A DNA stretch of 64,000 bases, from contig JAGWLR010000003.1 in assembly GCA_028864885.1 (NCBI GenBank), positions 1 through 64,000 of the forward strand. Direction: 5' to 3'. Positions 1-7,993 of the stretch are shown piece after piece. The translations under genes were made by a program, and so were the position numbers. Under the pieces are notes generated by a model. The model saw only the letters and a program-made list of their open reading frames with translations. It was not told the DNA's origin and did no database searches. The first letter of the stretch is position 1. Each line of letters starts with the position of its first letter. Source of the stretch: Burkholderiales bacterium (lineage in GTDB: Bacteria > Pseudomonadota > Gammaproteobacteria > Burkholderiales > Burkholderiaceae_C).

Positions 1-461
1 ATCTGATCGAAGCCCATGTGGGTCCCATGCGCGAGCGCTATGCCCAGTTGATGGCCCACCCCGAGCAGATCGAAGAAGTGTTGCAAGCCGGTGCGGTCAA
101 GGCTCGCCAGGTGGCGACACCTTTCCTGAACGAGTTGCGGCAGGCTGTGGGCTTGCGCCGGATGGTGGCGGTGCCCCAACCCAAGGCGGCGGCTGAGCAA
201 CAGGCGAAGCTGGCCTTGCCAGTGTTCAAGCAATACCGTGAGGCCGATAACCAGTTCTACTTCAAATTGACCGATGCGCATGGCCATCTGCTGCTGCAAA
301 GCCAAGGATTTGCCGAAGGTCGCGAGGCTGGTGCTTGGGTCAAGCGCCTGAAGACCGAGGGGGCGGCAGCCTTGGGCGGCGCGCCGGTCGCGCTGGCTGA
401 GGGTGTCGAGCGCGCCACCGTTGAGGCGGCTTTGGCAGCTTTGGTGGCGGCGCAGGAGTAA
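1..461 (+). CDS. trpS: Tryptophanyl-tRNA synthetase, C-terminal part (5' end outside window)
   Basis: The frame is open to the left edge. The segment reading LIEAHVGPMRERYAQLM and the following helix ending NELRQAVGLR match the C-terminal end of class I tryptophanyl-tRNA synthetases, which charge tRNA-Trp in the cytoplasm. The catalytic HIGH and KMSKS motifs lie upstream of the window and cannot be checked. Beyond the normal end are about 95 further residues. Part of these (FKQYREADNQFYFKL, then LLLQSQGF) resembles a DUF1508/YegP-like module, an extension I know from Burkholderiales TrpRS. The ORF-track start at 18 is an internal Met, not the real start. Confidence 0.85.
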   Translation, partial: LIEAHVGPMRERYAQLMAHPEQIEEVLQAGAVKARQVATPFLNELRQAVGLRRMVAVPQPKAAAEQQAKLALPVFKQYREADNQFYFKLTDAHGHLLLQSQGFAEGREAGAWVKRLKTEGAAALGGAPVALAEGVERATVEAALAALVAAQE

Positions 462-471
462 GTCGGCGGCC

Positions 472-924
472 ATGGCAGGCATCCACATCACCGACATCGA
501 AGCGGCCATCAACTGGTGGCGCGAGCAATTTCCGGTGGCTGACGACCTGAGCTTGGCACCCGAGGTGGCTGCCCTGGCCGAGGTCTATGCCTTGATGGTG
601 TATTACCACGAGCCTTTGTGCGACGAAGACTCGATGCCTGCGGCCGCCAAAGAGGCCTGGCTGGCCTGGTATGACACCACCCCCGACACCCCTTGCATTG
701 CCATTTGCTCGACCAGTCAGGGCGACAACCTGTGCAAGGGCTGTGGCCGCACCTTTGACGAAGTGCAGCGGTGGCCTCAGATGACGCCCGGCGAAAAACG
801 CGCCACCTGGCGGCGCATCACCATCGAATCCAGCGCGTGGCGCTTCAATCGCTACGCCGAGCGTGCCGCCGAAGGCATCGTGCCGAAGCCGGATCTCAGC
901 GCGCCATTGGCGGAATCGGTTTGA
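472..924 (+). CDS. DUF3717 and DUF1289 domain protein
   Basis: This is a 150-residue protein starting at ATG 472 (MAGIHITDIE); the longer ORF start at 403 lies inside trpS. Residues 1-50 contain the DUF3717 signature ITDIEAAINWWRE. The C-terminal half has the DUF1289 cysteine pattern CIAICSTS...CKGCGRTFDEV, followed by W..MTPGEK, which suggests a small zinc- or iron-binding fold. The function of both domains is unknown. It follows trpS by 10 bp and is probably co-transcribed. Its last 29 bases overlap the 3' end of the convergent ppk2 gene. Confidence 0.85.
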   Translation: MAGIHITDIEAAINWWREQFPVADDLSLAPEVAALAEVYALMVYYHEPLCDEDSMPAAAKEAWLAWYDTTPDTPCIAICSTSQGDNLCKGCGRTFDEVQRWPQMTPGEKRATWRRITIESSAWRFNRYAERAAEGIVPKPDLSAPLAESV

Positions 925-1708
925 GCGAGCCTTTGAAGTTCTCCGTGGCCAGCTTGCCCGGCAAGGGTGAGAAATCGATCCATTGCTCCGGTACCGCATA
1001 GTCGGGCAGCTGATCCAGCAGGTGGCGGATCAGGGTCAGGCGGCCCAGCCGCTGGTCATTGAAGTTCACCAATGTCCAGGGCGCGTACTTGGTGTGGGTG
1101 GCCTCCAGCATCGCGTCTCGTGCCTTGCCATATTCGGCATATTTTTGTCGGGCGATCAGGTCAATGGGAGACAGCTTCCAGCGCTTGGAGGGGTCATCGC
1201 GGCGCTCGGCAAAGCGGCGCTCCTGCTCGGCCTGGTCCACCGTCAGCCAGTATTTGAACAACAGGATGCCGTCGTCGACCAGCAGCTTTTCGAAAACAGG
1301 GGCCTGTTTCAAAAAGCGCTGGTACTCGTCGTCGGAACAAAAGCCCATGACCTTTTCGACCCCGGCTCGGTTGTACCAACTGCGATCGAACAGGGCGACA
1401 TGGCCGCCTGCGGGTAAATGTGGCACATAGCGCTGGAAGTACCATTGCGTGGCCTCGACGTCCGAGGGCTTGGGCAAGGCCACGACCTGGTACTGGCGTG
1501 GGTTCAGACCTTGGGAGATCGCGTTGATCGCGCCAGTCTTGCCGGCAGTGTCGCGGCCCTCCAGCAAGATCACCAGGCGCTTGCCGGTGTGCTGCAGCCA
1601 ACGTGTGACCTGATTGAGCTCCAGCTGCAAGGGCTCCAGCAGCTCTTCATAGTCTTTGCGACTCAGGTGGTCGCCATTTTTGGTGCTGTTCTTGCTGCCG
1701 TTTGACAT
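896..1708 (-). CDS. ppk2: Polyphosphate kinase 2 family protein
   Basis: This 270-residue protein is a PPK2, which transfers phosphate between polyphosphate and nucleoside diphosphates in the cytoplasm. Visible motifs are the Walker A-like EGRDTAGKTGAI (about residue 50), the lid and Walker B-like FDRSWYNRAGVE, and RRDDPSKRWKLSPID, all typical of the single-domain PPK2 branch. The ORF track begins at a GTG (1717). I chose the ATG three codons downstream (MSNGSK), although neither start has a clear ribosome-binding site. It converges on the DUF3717 gene with a 29-base tail overlap. The direction of catalysis (ATP or GTP synthesis versus polyP synthesis) cannot be read from the sequence. Confidence 0.9.
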   Translation of the reverse strand: MSNGSKNSTKNGDHLSRKDYEELLEPLQLELNQVTRWLQHTGKRLVILLEGRDTAGKTGAINAISQGLNPRQYQVVALPKPSDVEATQWYFQRYVPHLPAGGHVALFDRSWYNRAGVEKVMGFCSDDEYQRFLKQAPVFEKLLVDDGILLFKYWLTVDQAEQERRFAERRDDPSKRWKLSPIDLIARQKYAEYGKARDAMLEATHTKYAPWTLVNFNDQRLGRLTLIRHLLDQLPDYAVPEQWIDFSPLPGKLATENFKGSLKPIPPMAR

Positions 1709-1791
1709 GGGGGGCACTTTTCTGGTCGATCTGGGTGTGAACCTTACCCCTGGCGGTTCGAGTTGACCAGTCCAATCGATAGAATCGAGGC

Positions 1792-3594
1792 ATGAACGCC
1801 CCGATTGACGACAACACCCCCTCTAAACCGACCAACTTCCTGCGCGGCATCATCGACCGCGACCTGGAGCAGGGTACCTACGCCAGCCGCCGCTGGGCCG
1901 GCTCGCCAGGCGATGCTGCTCATCACGAAGCCGGTCAGCCCGATCCGGCCAAAATCCGCACCCGCTTTCCGCCTGAGCCCAATGGCTATCTGCACGTGGG
2001 CCACGCCAAGAGCATTTGCCTGAACTTTGGCCTGGCGCGCGACTACGGCGGCGTGTGCCACATGCGCTTTGACGACACCAACCCCGAAAAGGAAGAGCAA
2101 GAGTACGTCGACTCGATCCTGGACGCGGTGAAGTGGCTGGGCTTTGGCTGGGAGTCGAACTTCAACGGCAAAGCCGAGAGCCACCTGTACTACGCCAGCA
2201 ACTACTTCGACTTCATGTACGAAGCCGCCGAGGCCTTGATCACGGCGGGTTTGGCGTACGTGGACGAACAAACGCCCGAAGAAATGCGTGCCAACCGGGG
2301 TGACTTCTCGACCCCCGGCAAGGACAGCCCGTTCCGCAGCCGCGCCGCAAAAGAAAACCTGGCGCGCTTCCGTGAAATGCGCGATGGCAAGCACCCCGAT
2401 GGGTCGATGGTGCTGCGTGCCAAGATCGACATGGCCAGTCCCAACATCAACATGCGGGATCCGGCCATCTACCGCATTCGCCGTGCCACCCACCACAACA
2501 CGGGTGACAAATGGTGCATCTACCCAATGTACACCTTTGCCCACCCCATCGAAGACGCGCTGGAGCAGATCACCCACTCGATCTGCACGCTGGAGTTTGA
2601 AGACCAACGTCCGTTTTACGACTGGTTGGTCGACAACCTGGCCAAGCTGGGCTTGCTCAAGCACCCCAACCCCAAGCAGTACGAATTTGCGCGCTTGAAT
2701 CTGACCTACGTCATCACCTCCAAGCGCAAGCTCAAACAGCTGGTCGACGAGAAAGTGGTCGAAGGTTGGGATGACCCCCGCATGCCCACCATCGTCGGTT
2801 TGCGCCGCCGTGGCTACACCCCGGAAGCCATCCAATTGTTCTGCGAGCGCATCGGCGTGAGCAAAGCCGACAGCTGGATCGACTACAGCACCCTCGACAT
2901 CGCCCTGCGTGATGATCTGGAAAACAAGGCCCACCGCGGCATGGCCGTGCTGGACCCGGTCAAGCTCGTGCTGACCAACTGGGATGAGGTCATGGGCACG
3001 GGCCACCTGGAGCCTTGCGCATTGCCGGCTTTGCCGCATCCGCCTGAAGGCACGGAATCGCCGGTGCGCCACTTCAAGCTGGGCCGCGAAGTGTGGATCG
3101 AGCGTGAAGACTTTGAAGAGGTGCCGCCCAAGGGCTACAAGCGCCTGTTTCCTGGCAACAAGGTGCGCCTCAAGGGCGGCTATGTGATCGAGTGCACGGG
3201 CTGCAACAAAGATGCCGATGGGCGTGTCACCGAGGTGCTCGCCACCGTGGTGCCCGACACCAAGAGCGGCACGCCAGGCGCCGACAGTGTCAAGGTCAAA
3301 GCCGCGATCACCTGGGTGGGAGTGGCCGATGGCGTGGAAGCCGAAGTGCGCTTGTACGACCGCCTGTTCACCGACCCGCATCCGGATGCGGGTGGCAAGG
3401 ACTTCAAGGCCAGCCTGAACCCGGACAGTAAGAAGGTGATGAAGGCCTATGTCGAGCCCTCACTGGCGCAAGCGGTGCCTGATCAGAAGTTCCAGTTCGA
3501 GCGCTTTGGCTACTTTGTGGCCGATCGCAAGGACCACCAGGCTGGCAAGCCCGTGTTCAACAAGATCACCGGGTTGAAGGATAGCTGGAAGTAA
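1792..3594 (+). CDS. glnS: Glutaminyl-tRNA synthetase
   Basis: This 600-residue class I synthetase charges tRNA-Gln in the cytoplasm. The HIGH region reads PEPNGYLHVGHAKSI (about residue 60) and the KMSKS equivalent reads VITSKRKL (about residue 305). The GlnRS-type RFDDTNPEKE and GLRRRGYTPEAI segments are present, followed by the beta-barrel anticodon-binding domains. Length is slightly above the E. coli enzyme, through a short N-terminal extension. It is transcribed away from ppk2 with 83 bp between the starts. The 545-residue minus-strand ORF lying over it is a codon-bias shadow. Confidence 0.97.
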   Translation: MNAPIDDNTPSKPTNFLRGIIDRDLEQGTYASRRWAGSPGDAAHHEAGQPDPAKIRTRFPPEPNGYLHVGHAKSICLNFGLARDYGGVCHMRFDDTNPEKEEQEYVDSILDAVKWLGFGWESNFNGKAESHLYYASNYFDFMYEAAEALITAGLAYVDEQTPEEMRANRGDFSTPGKDSPFRSRAAKENLARFREMRDGKHPDGSMVLRAKIDMASPNINMRDPAIYRIRRATHHNTGDKWCIYPMYTFAHPIEDALEQITHSICTLEFEDQRPFYDWLVDNLAKLGLLKHPNPKQYEFARLNLTYVITSKRKLKQLVDEKVVEGWDDPRMPTIVGLRRRGYTPEAIQLFCERIGVSKADSWIDYSTLDIALRDDLENKAHRGMAVLDPVKLVLTNWDEVMGTGHLEPCALPALPHPPEGTESPVRHFKLGREVWIEREDFEEVPPKGYKRLFPGNKVRLKGGYVIECTGCNKDADGRVTEVLATVVPDTKSGTPGADSVKVKAAITWVGVADGVEAEVRLYDRLFTDPHPDAGGKDFKASLNPDSKKVMKAYVEPSLAQAVPDQKFQFERFGYFVADRKDHQAGKPVFNKITGLKDSWK

Positions 3595-3621
3595 AAAGGG
3601 CCCGTGGTCAAGGTCTTGTCA

Positions 3622-4014
3622 TCAAGCTGATTTGATCGCAGCCAGAGCGGCCCCGCTCAATCCCGCTAGCAACAACGCCAGGGCCGGCATCATGCTCATG
3701 CCGTAGCCCAGGCTGCGACTAGCCGGATCCTTCACATAGGCCTTCAGGTAGACAAAACGACCGACCACATAAACGGCGCCCAACGCGGCCATGCCGACGG
3801 GCGACCAATAACGTGCCGCGAGCCAGAGAGAGGGCAAGAACACGATCAGCAACTCCAGCGTGTTCATCTGTACGCGGTAATAGCGTTCAAACATCTCATG
3901 GCCCGTGATGGCCGGCGCCGACACACCGTACTTGCCGCGGGCACTGCCCACCAATGCACCAAAGTAAATGTATTGAAGCAATGCGACTGCAGTGATGATG
4001 TCGATCCAGGCCAC
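3622..4014 (-). CDS. MAPEG family membrane protein
   Basis: This 130-residue protein has about four hydrophobic segments. The central motif FERYYRVQMNTLE matches the MAPEG family (membrane-associated proteins in eicosanoid and glutathione metabolism), whose members often conjugate glutathione to hydrophobic electrophiles. The start is a GTG preceded by AAGGA at good spacing, so initiation here is well supported. It is the last gene of a minus-strand run of small genes that also includes a glutathione transferase, which fits a detoxification role. That role is inferred from family and context. Confidence 0.85.
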   Translation of the reverse strand: MAWIDIITAVALLQYIYFGALVGSARGKYGVSAPAITGHEMFERYYRVQMNTLELLIVFLPSLWLAARYWSPVGMAALGAVYVVGRFVYLKAYVKDPASRSLGYGMSMMPALALLLAGLSGAALAAIKSA

Positions 4015-4055
4015 GGGTGTTCCTTTGAAGTGTGTGATGCGGCATGGCCGCTGCC

Positions 4056-4487
4056 TCAGTCGCCCCTGTCCCCGACATCAAAGTCCTCGTTCAGCGTGAG
4101 GTCTCCTCTGCGAAGGGCTTTGAGCACCTGTTTCGCCTCGAGCAATTGCGATTGAGGCACCCGTACTTTAGCCCCGCCGAGGGCGATAGACCACAGCGAG
4201 TTGATTTGCACGGTGTTGGTGTCGCCCGTGACGGCTTGGATACCGGCTGAAGCCAGGTACGACGCCAGTAGGTGGGCCTCTGTCGGTTTGAGGTTGCTCG
4301 CCAGCAATACCATGTCACCCAGGTAGGGCTCGTCTGGCTCTTGAGCTTCTTCAAGCGGTGGGCACGCTAGCCCGCGCCGTTCAAGTTCGTCGCGCGCGAT
4401 GGCATGCGCTTCGGTCGTCAGGCCACTTTGGACCCTGGCGATCAGTTCGTCGTCAGTCAGCTTGCTGAAGAACGCTTTGAGGGTCAT
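4056..4487 (-). CDS. DUF2007 domain protein
   Basis: This 143-residue protein starts at ATG 4487 (MTLKAFFSKL); the 304-residue ORF in the track runs far upstream through the neighbouring gene in another frame. The N-terminal half contains LTDDELIARVQSGLTTEA, a helical segment seen in small helper proteins. The C-terminal half reads LASNLKPTEAHLLASYLASAGI and VRVPQSQLLEAKQVL, which matches DUF2007 (putative signal-transducing domain, function unknown). It lies 25 bp after the DUF1697 gene in the same run. Confidence 0.75.
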   Translation of the reverse strand: MTLKAFFSKLTDDELIARVQSGLTTEAHAIARDELERRGLACPPLEEAQEPDEPYLGDMVLLASNLKPTEAHLLASYLASAGIQAVTGDTNTVQINSLWSIALGGAKVRVPQSQLLEAKQVLKALRRGDLTLNEDFDVGDRGD

Positions 4488-4512
4488 GGCTTGAAGTGTG
4501 CTTGATGCTTGA

Positions 4513-5055
4513 TCAGGAGCCTTTATTGGCCAACGCCTGCAATTTGAGGACCGTTGCCCAGTTCCGGGTGGTGGCTGCTTGACCCATCTTGCCCACCAAA
4601 GCCTTGGCAGCCTTGCTTTCCAGTATGCCGTTGGCGCAATGCAGATACGCGGCATGCTCGCCGAACGCGATGGGCTCTGTGGGCGCTGCGAGCTGCTCAA
4701 TGGCACGGAGACCTTGGAGCGTTGACGCATTTTGAACAAAGGCAACCAACAATTGCGAATGATCGGCGGCGTGCGTGTCCAGCGGGTTGTCTTGAATGAC
4801 GGTGGACAGCTCTTGCGCGGATTTGACGATGACCGGCACGTCCAGGCCCAGCTCGGATGAGATGGCCGAGGCGATGGCCGAAGCGTGCTCCGCTGGTGAA
4901 CCTTTGGATGCTCGAAACACGGCGTTGCCGCTGTTGAGTAGTGTGACCACCTTGTCATAGCCTTGATCAAGCAGCAAGGCTCGCAGATCAGCCATCGGGA
5001 GGCGGTTGGCCTTGCCTACGTTGATGCCGCGGAGCAGCGCTATGAAAGTTTGCAT
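4513..5055 (-). CDS. DUF1697 domain protein
   Basis: This 180-residue protein has the DUF1697 opening signature FIALLRGINVGKANRLPMADL, followed by LNSGNAVF. Members are small cytoplasmic alpha/beta proteins without a proven activity. The C-terminal part ends in the family pattern in which a lysine-rich motif precedes a T.RNW...LKL segment (TTRNWATVLKLQAL). It starts 5 bp after the VOC gene stop, so the two are almost certainly co-transcribed. Confidence 0.88.
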   Translation of the reverse strand: MQTFIALLRGINVGKANRLPMADLRALLLDQGYDKVVTLLNSGNAVFRASKGSPAEHASAIASAISSELGLDVPVIVKSAQELSTVIQDNPLDTHAADHSQLLVAFVQNASTLQGLRAIEQLAAPTEPIAFGEHAAYLHCANGILESKAAKALVGKMGQAATTRNWATVLKLQALANKGS

Positions 5056-5060
5056 CGACT

Positions 5061-5546
5061 TCAGCCGCGAATGGCTGACTCAATGGCTGCGACATCGATT
5101 TTGGTCATGTCCATCATGGCATCGAACGCTCGCTTGGCTACGTCGGGGTCGGGGTGGGCAATGGCCAGTGTCAGCACGATTGGGGTGATCTGCCACGACA
5201 CGCCCCATTTGTCCTTGCACCAACCGCATGCGCTTTCCCGGCCGCCATGTCCCATGATCGCGTTCCAATAACGGTCCGTTTCGGCTTGGTCGACCGTGGC
5301 GACCTGGAAAGAGAACGCTTCGGTTTGCGGGAAGGAGGGCCCGCCGTTGAGCCCCAGGCAGGGAATGCCCATCACGGTGAACTCCACCGTCAAGACGTCG
5401 CCCTTTTTCCCAGCCGGAAAGTCTCCAGGCGCGCGGTACACCGTGCCCACGGAGGAGTCTGGGAATGTATTGGCATAAAAGCGTGCCGCTTCCTCAGCAT
5501 CGCCGTTGTACCAAAGACAGATGGTGTTCTTTGCAGGGGTGGCCAT
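5061..5546 (-). CDS. VOC-family protein (PhnB / 3-demethylubiquinone-like)
   Basis: This 161-residue protein belongs to the glyoxalase/bleomycin-resistance (VOC) fold, PhnB-like subgroup. It shows ICLWYNGDAEEAARFYANTFP at the N-terminus, then GIPCLGLNGGP, and later CGWCKDKWGVSWQITP, all standard for this subgroup. The substrate is unknown; members are often annotated as 3-demethylubiquinone methyltransferases, which is not supported by chemistry. It lies between the GST and DUF1697 genes with 26 and 5 bp gaps. Confidence 0.88.
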   Translation of the reverse strand: MATPAKNTICLWYNGDAEEAARFYANTFPDSSVGTVYRAPGDFPAGKKGDVLTVEFTVMGIPCLGLNGGPSFPQTEAFSFQVATVDQAETDRYWNAIMGHGGRESACGWCKDKWGVSWQITPIVLTLAIAHPDPDVAKRAFDAMMDMTKIDVAAIESAIRG

Positions 5547-5572
5547 GTGAGTTCTCCATCAGGCACTGCGGG

Positions 5573-6190
5573 TCAGCCCACCTTCAGCCTGTCGTTGTTG
5601 ATCTGGTTGGCGCGGATCGCCGCCGGGCGGCTTTGCAAGCGGGCCACGTAGTCTTCAAAGCCGGGGCGTTTCTCGACAGAGCCGAACATCATTCCCCACG
5701 CCAGCGCCGACCCCAGATACACGTCGGCAGCAGTGAACTGATCGCCGCACACGTAAGGGCCTTGGCTCAAGGCCTTCTCGATCGCGTCGAGCGTGCGGGC
5801 GTAATGGCCGAAGCCGGCCATGCCTGTCTTGCCTTCGGGCACTTCCCAGCAAAAGGCTTTGGCGGTGGTGGCCATCTCCAGCGGCCCTGCCGTGAAAAAC
5901 AGCCAGCGAAAGTAGCGTGCCTTGGCTTGCGCAGAGGTCGGCAGCAGCCCAGCTTCAGGAAAGGCATCGGCCAAGTAGGCGCACAGCGCGGGTGTTTCCG
6001 TGACGATGGCATTGCCATGGACGAGTGCCGGCACCTTGCCCATGGGGTTGATCGCCAGGTATTCGGGCGTGCGCATCGGGGCGCCGAATCCCAACCACAC
6101 CACCTCGTAGGGTTGCCCGATTTCTTCCAGCATCCAGGTGGCGATGCGGCCCCGTGATTGAGGGTTGGAGTAGAGAACCAGCTCGCTCAT
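5573..6190 (-). CDS. Glutathione S-transferase family protein
   Basis: This 205-residue cytosolic GST-like protein has an N-terminal thioredoxin fold (SELVLYSNPQSRGRIATWML). The glutathione-binding NPMGKVPALVHG and TETPALCAYLADAFP follow, then an all-helical C-terminal domain (FTAADVYLGSALAWG). It probably conjugates or otherwise uses glutathione in detoxification. The upstream gene encodes an ABM-type protein and the downstream gene a VOC protein. The precise substrate cannot be predicted. Confidence 0.9.
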   Translation of the reverse strand: MSELVLYSNPQSRGRIATWMLEEIGQPYEVVWLGFGAPMRTPEYLAINPMGKVPALVHGNAIVTETPALCAYLADAFPEAGLLPTSAQAKARYFRWLFFTAGPLEMATTAKAFCWEVPEGKTGMAGFGHYARTLDAIEKALSQGPYVCGDQFTAADVYLGSALAWGMMFGSVEKRPGFEDYVARLQSRPAAIRANQINNDRLKVG

Positions 6191-6261
6191 GGTGAGTCAC
6201 TCCTGAGTGAATGAGTGGGCAGCCATGACTGCACAACAGGCTGGGACGCAGAGAGGGCGCG

Positions 6262-6543
6262 TCACGCTACGTAGTATGCCCCGGATGGGGGTTTGGCCAG
6301 CATGGGCAGCACCACGTCGAATTTTTCAGGCGGAATGGCTTTGGTCGCACCCTTGTGGGCCGCCACTGACACCCATTTTTCGATGATCACGAATTCGTGC
6401 GGGTCATCCTTGCCGCGCAGCAGTTGTGCAGATTCGCAGCCCTCGGATCCCTCGATGATCGGCAAGATCGAGAGCAGAAATTCGTGCAGGTCTTCGGCCA
6501 AATGGGGTTTGGCAAAAAAGCGGTTGATGCGGGTGACGTGCAT
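6262..6543 (-). CDS. ABM-type (antibiotic biosynthesis monooxygenase-like) protein
   Basis: I took ATG 6543, giving 93 residues beginning MHVTRINRFF; the ORF-track start adds 22 residues with no family resemblance. The pattern of a short strand, a helix (AEDLHEFLLSILPIIEGSEGC), then LLRGKDDPHEFVIIEKW is that of the dimeric ferredoxin-like ABM fold used in small monooxygenases and stress proteins. It is the first gene of the minus-strand small-gene run and diverges from the HPP gene at 6684. A quinone or heme substrate is possible but not shown. Confidence 0.75.
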   Translation of the reverse strand: MHVTRINRFFAKPHLAEDLHEFLLSILPIIEGSEGCESAQLLRGKDDPHEFVIIEKWVSVAAHKGATKAIPPEKFDVVLPMLAKPPSGAYYVA

Positions 6544-6683
6544 GTTCGCGAGGATGAGGTGACCAATAGAGCGGGATCCTAGCAAACCTGGTGAAAGGGC
6601 CGATGCCACGTCTGGACTTTCTGCCAGCCCAACTCGGGTGAGGCTTTTATTAGATATATTTCAATTGCAACTTTCTGCCCCCC

Positions 6684-7862
6684 ATGAACACGAGAACGCA
6701 ATGGATCCTGACTGCGCGCCAATGGCGCGCGACGCTTCCCACCTGGAAAGAATGGCTGAGGGCCTTCAAACCGGCCCCGATTGCGGTGGACACCAAGGAG
6801 CGGATGCGGGCTGTGATCGGGGGGCTGGTCGGCGTGTTGGTCACCGCAGCCGTCAGTCGCTTCTTGTCAGGATCAGCGTTTGTCGGCGCCTGGTTGGTGG
6901 CGCCCTTGGGTGCGAGCACCGTGCTGGTGTTTGCGGCACCAGCCAGCCCCCTGGCACAGCCTTGGTCGGTGGTGGGCGGCAACACCCTGTCGGCCTTGGT
7001 CGGGGTGGTTTGCTCGATGTGGATGCCAGATGTGGTGCTGGCCAGCGCCGTGGCCGTGTCGGTCGCGATCGCTGTGATGTTTGCCATGCGGTGTCTGCAC
7101 CCTCCGGGTGGCGCCATGGCCCTGTCTGCGGTGTTGATCCACGCCAGCCACGGCCATTTCGCTGTGGGGGCGGCGCTGACCAACTCGCTGATCCTCGTGA
7201 CCATGGGCGTTCTCTATAACAGCATGACCGGGCGTCGCTACCCGCACATGCAAATGGCGCCGGCCAAAGCCGACACGAAGGCGCAGGGCGCACGCTTCAA
7301 GTCCGAAGACCTGGATGCCGTGCTGGCGCGTTACAACCAGGTGTTGGACGTGAGCCGGGATGATCTGGAAGACCTGCTGCAGGAAGCTGAACTCGAAGGC
7401 TATCGGCGCCGAATGGGCGAGATTCGTTGCAGCGACATCATGACCCGCTCGGTGACGGCGGTGGAGTTTGGCGACTCACTGCAAGAGGCCTGGCATCTGA
7501 TGCGCGAACAAAAGATCAAGGCCTTGCCGGTGGTCGATCGCTCACGCCGGATCGTGGGCATCGTGACCTTGGCCGATTTCATGCGCGCTGCCCGCGTAGA
7601 TGGTCCACAAGGCCTGGCCGCTCGTTTACGCGAGTTCGTGCTGCCCGATGGTTTGCTGCACTCGGACAAGCCCGAGGTGGTGGGGCAGATCATGACCCGT
7701 CAGGTTCGGGTCACGAGCGAGGACCGCCATGCGGTCGAACTCATGCCCTTGTTCACCGAGGGCGGCCACCACCACATCCCTGTGATTGATGAAGACAAGC
7801 GTCTGGTGGGGATGATCACGCAATCCGATTTCGTGCGGGCGCTGTACCAGGTCAACGGCTGA
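6684..7862 (+). CDS. HPP-family membrane protein with two C-terminal CBS domains
   Basis: This 392-residue protein has an HPP integral membrane domain (about residues 30-185). It carries the diagnostic MRCLHPPGGAMAL motif and four hydrophobic segments, and is followed by a linker and a CBS pair (MTRSVTAVEFGDSL to GIVTLADFMRAA, and MTRQVRVTSEDRH to GMITQSDFVRAL). HPP proteins have been linked to nitrite transport in chloroplasts and cyanobacteria. CBS pairs usually bind adenine nucleotides and gate the membrane part. It lies 131 bp upstream of hmp on the same strand, an interesting neighbour because both families touch nitrogen oxides. That link is inference. Confidence 0.9.
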   Translation: MNTRTQWILTARQWRATLPTWKEWLRAFKPAPIAVDTKERMRAVIGGLVGVLVTAAVSRFLSGSAFVGAWLVAPLGASTVLVFAAPASPLAQPWSVVGGNTLSALVGVVCSMWMPDVVLASAVAVSVAIAVMFAMRCLHPPGGAMALSAVLIHASHGHFAVGAALTNSLILVTMGVLYNSMTGRRYPHMQMAPAKADTKAQGARFKSEDLDAVLARYNQVLDVSRDDLEDLLQEAELEGYRRRMGEIRCSDIMTRSVTAVEFGDSLQEAWHLMREQKIKALPVVDRSRRIVGIVTLADFMRAARVDGPQGLAARLREFVLPDGLLHSDKPEVVGQIMTRQVRVTSEDRHAVELMPLFTEGGHHHIPVIDEDKRLVGMITQSDFVRALYQVNG

Positions 7863-7926
7863 TCCACTAATCCTGTCGAGTTCTAGGGCCTTTCGGGAAA
7901 TGGCCTGAGCGAGCGTCTCCTCGATT

Positions 7927-7949
7927 AAGATGTATAAAAAATACATTAA
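7927..7949 (+). promoter_or_regulatory. NsrR-like operator in front of hmp
   Basis: AAGATGTAT-AAAAA-ATACATTAA has the 9-5-9 layout of NsrR sites. The inner six bases of each arm (ATGTAT/ATACAT) are perfectly complementary; the outer three on the right deviate. It sits 44 bp upstream of the hmp start, close to where a promoter would be. A gene with the NsrR cysteine spacing follows hmp, so repression lifted by nitric oxide is the natural reading. Confidence 0.75.
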
Positions 7950-7993
7950 ATAAATTCAGCAGTTTTTTCTTCATCCTCAAGGACCGATTTACC

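Noticed and set aside
1744-3381. 545-residue minus-strand ORF over glnS
   Set aside because: It is a codon-bias shadow: it lies wholly antisense to glnS, shows no family motifs and is rich in His/Gly/Val as expected from reverse reading of GC-rich codons.
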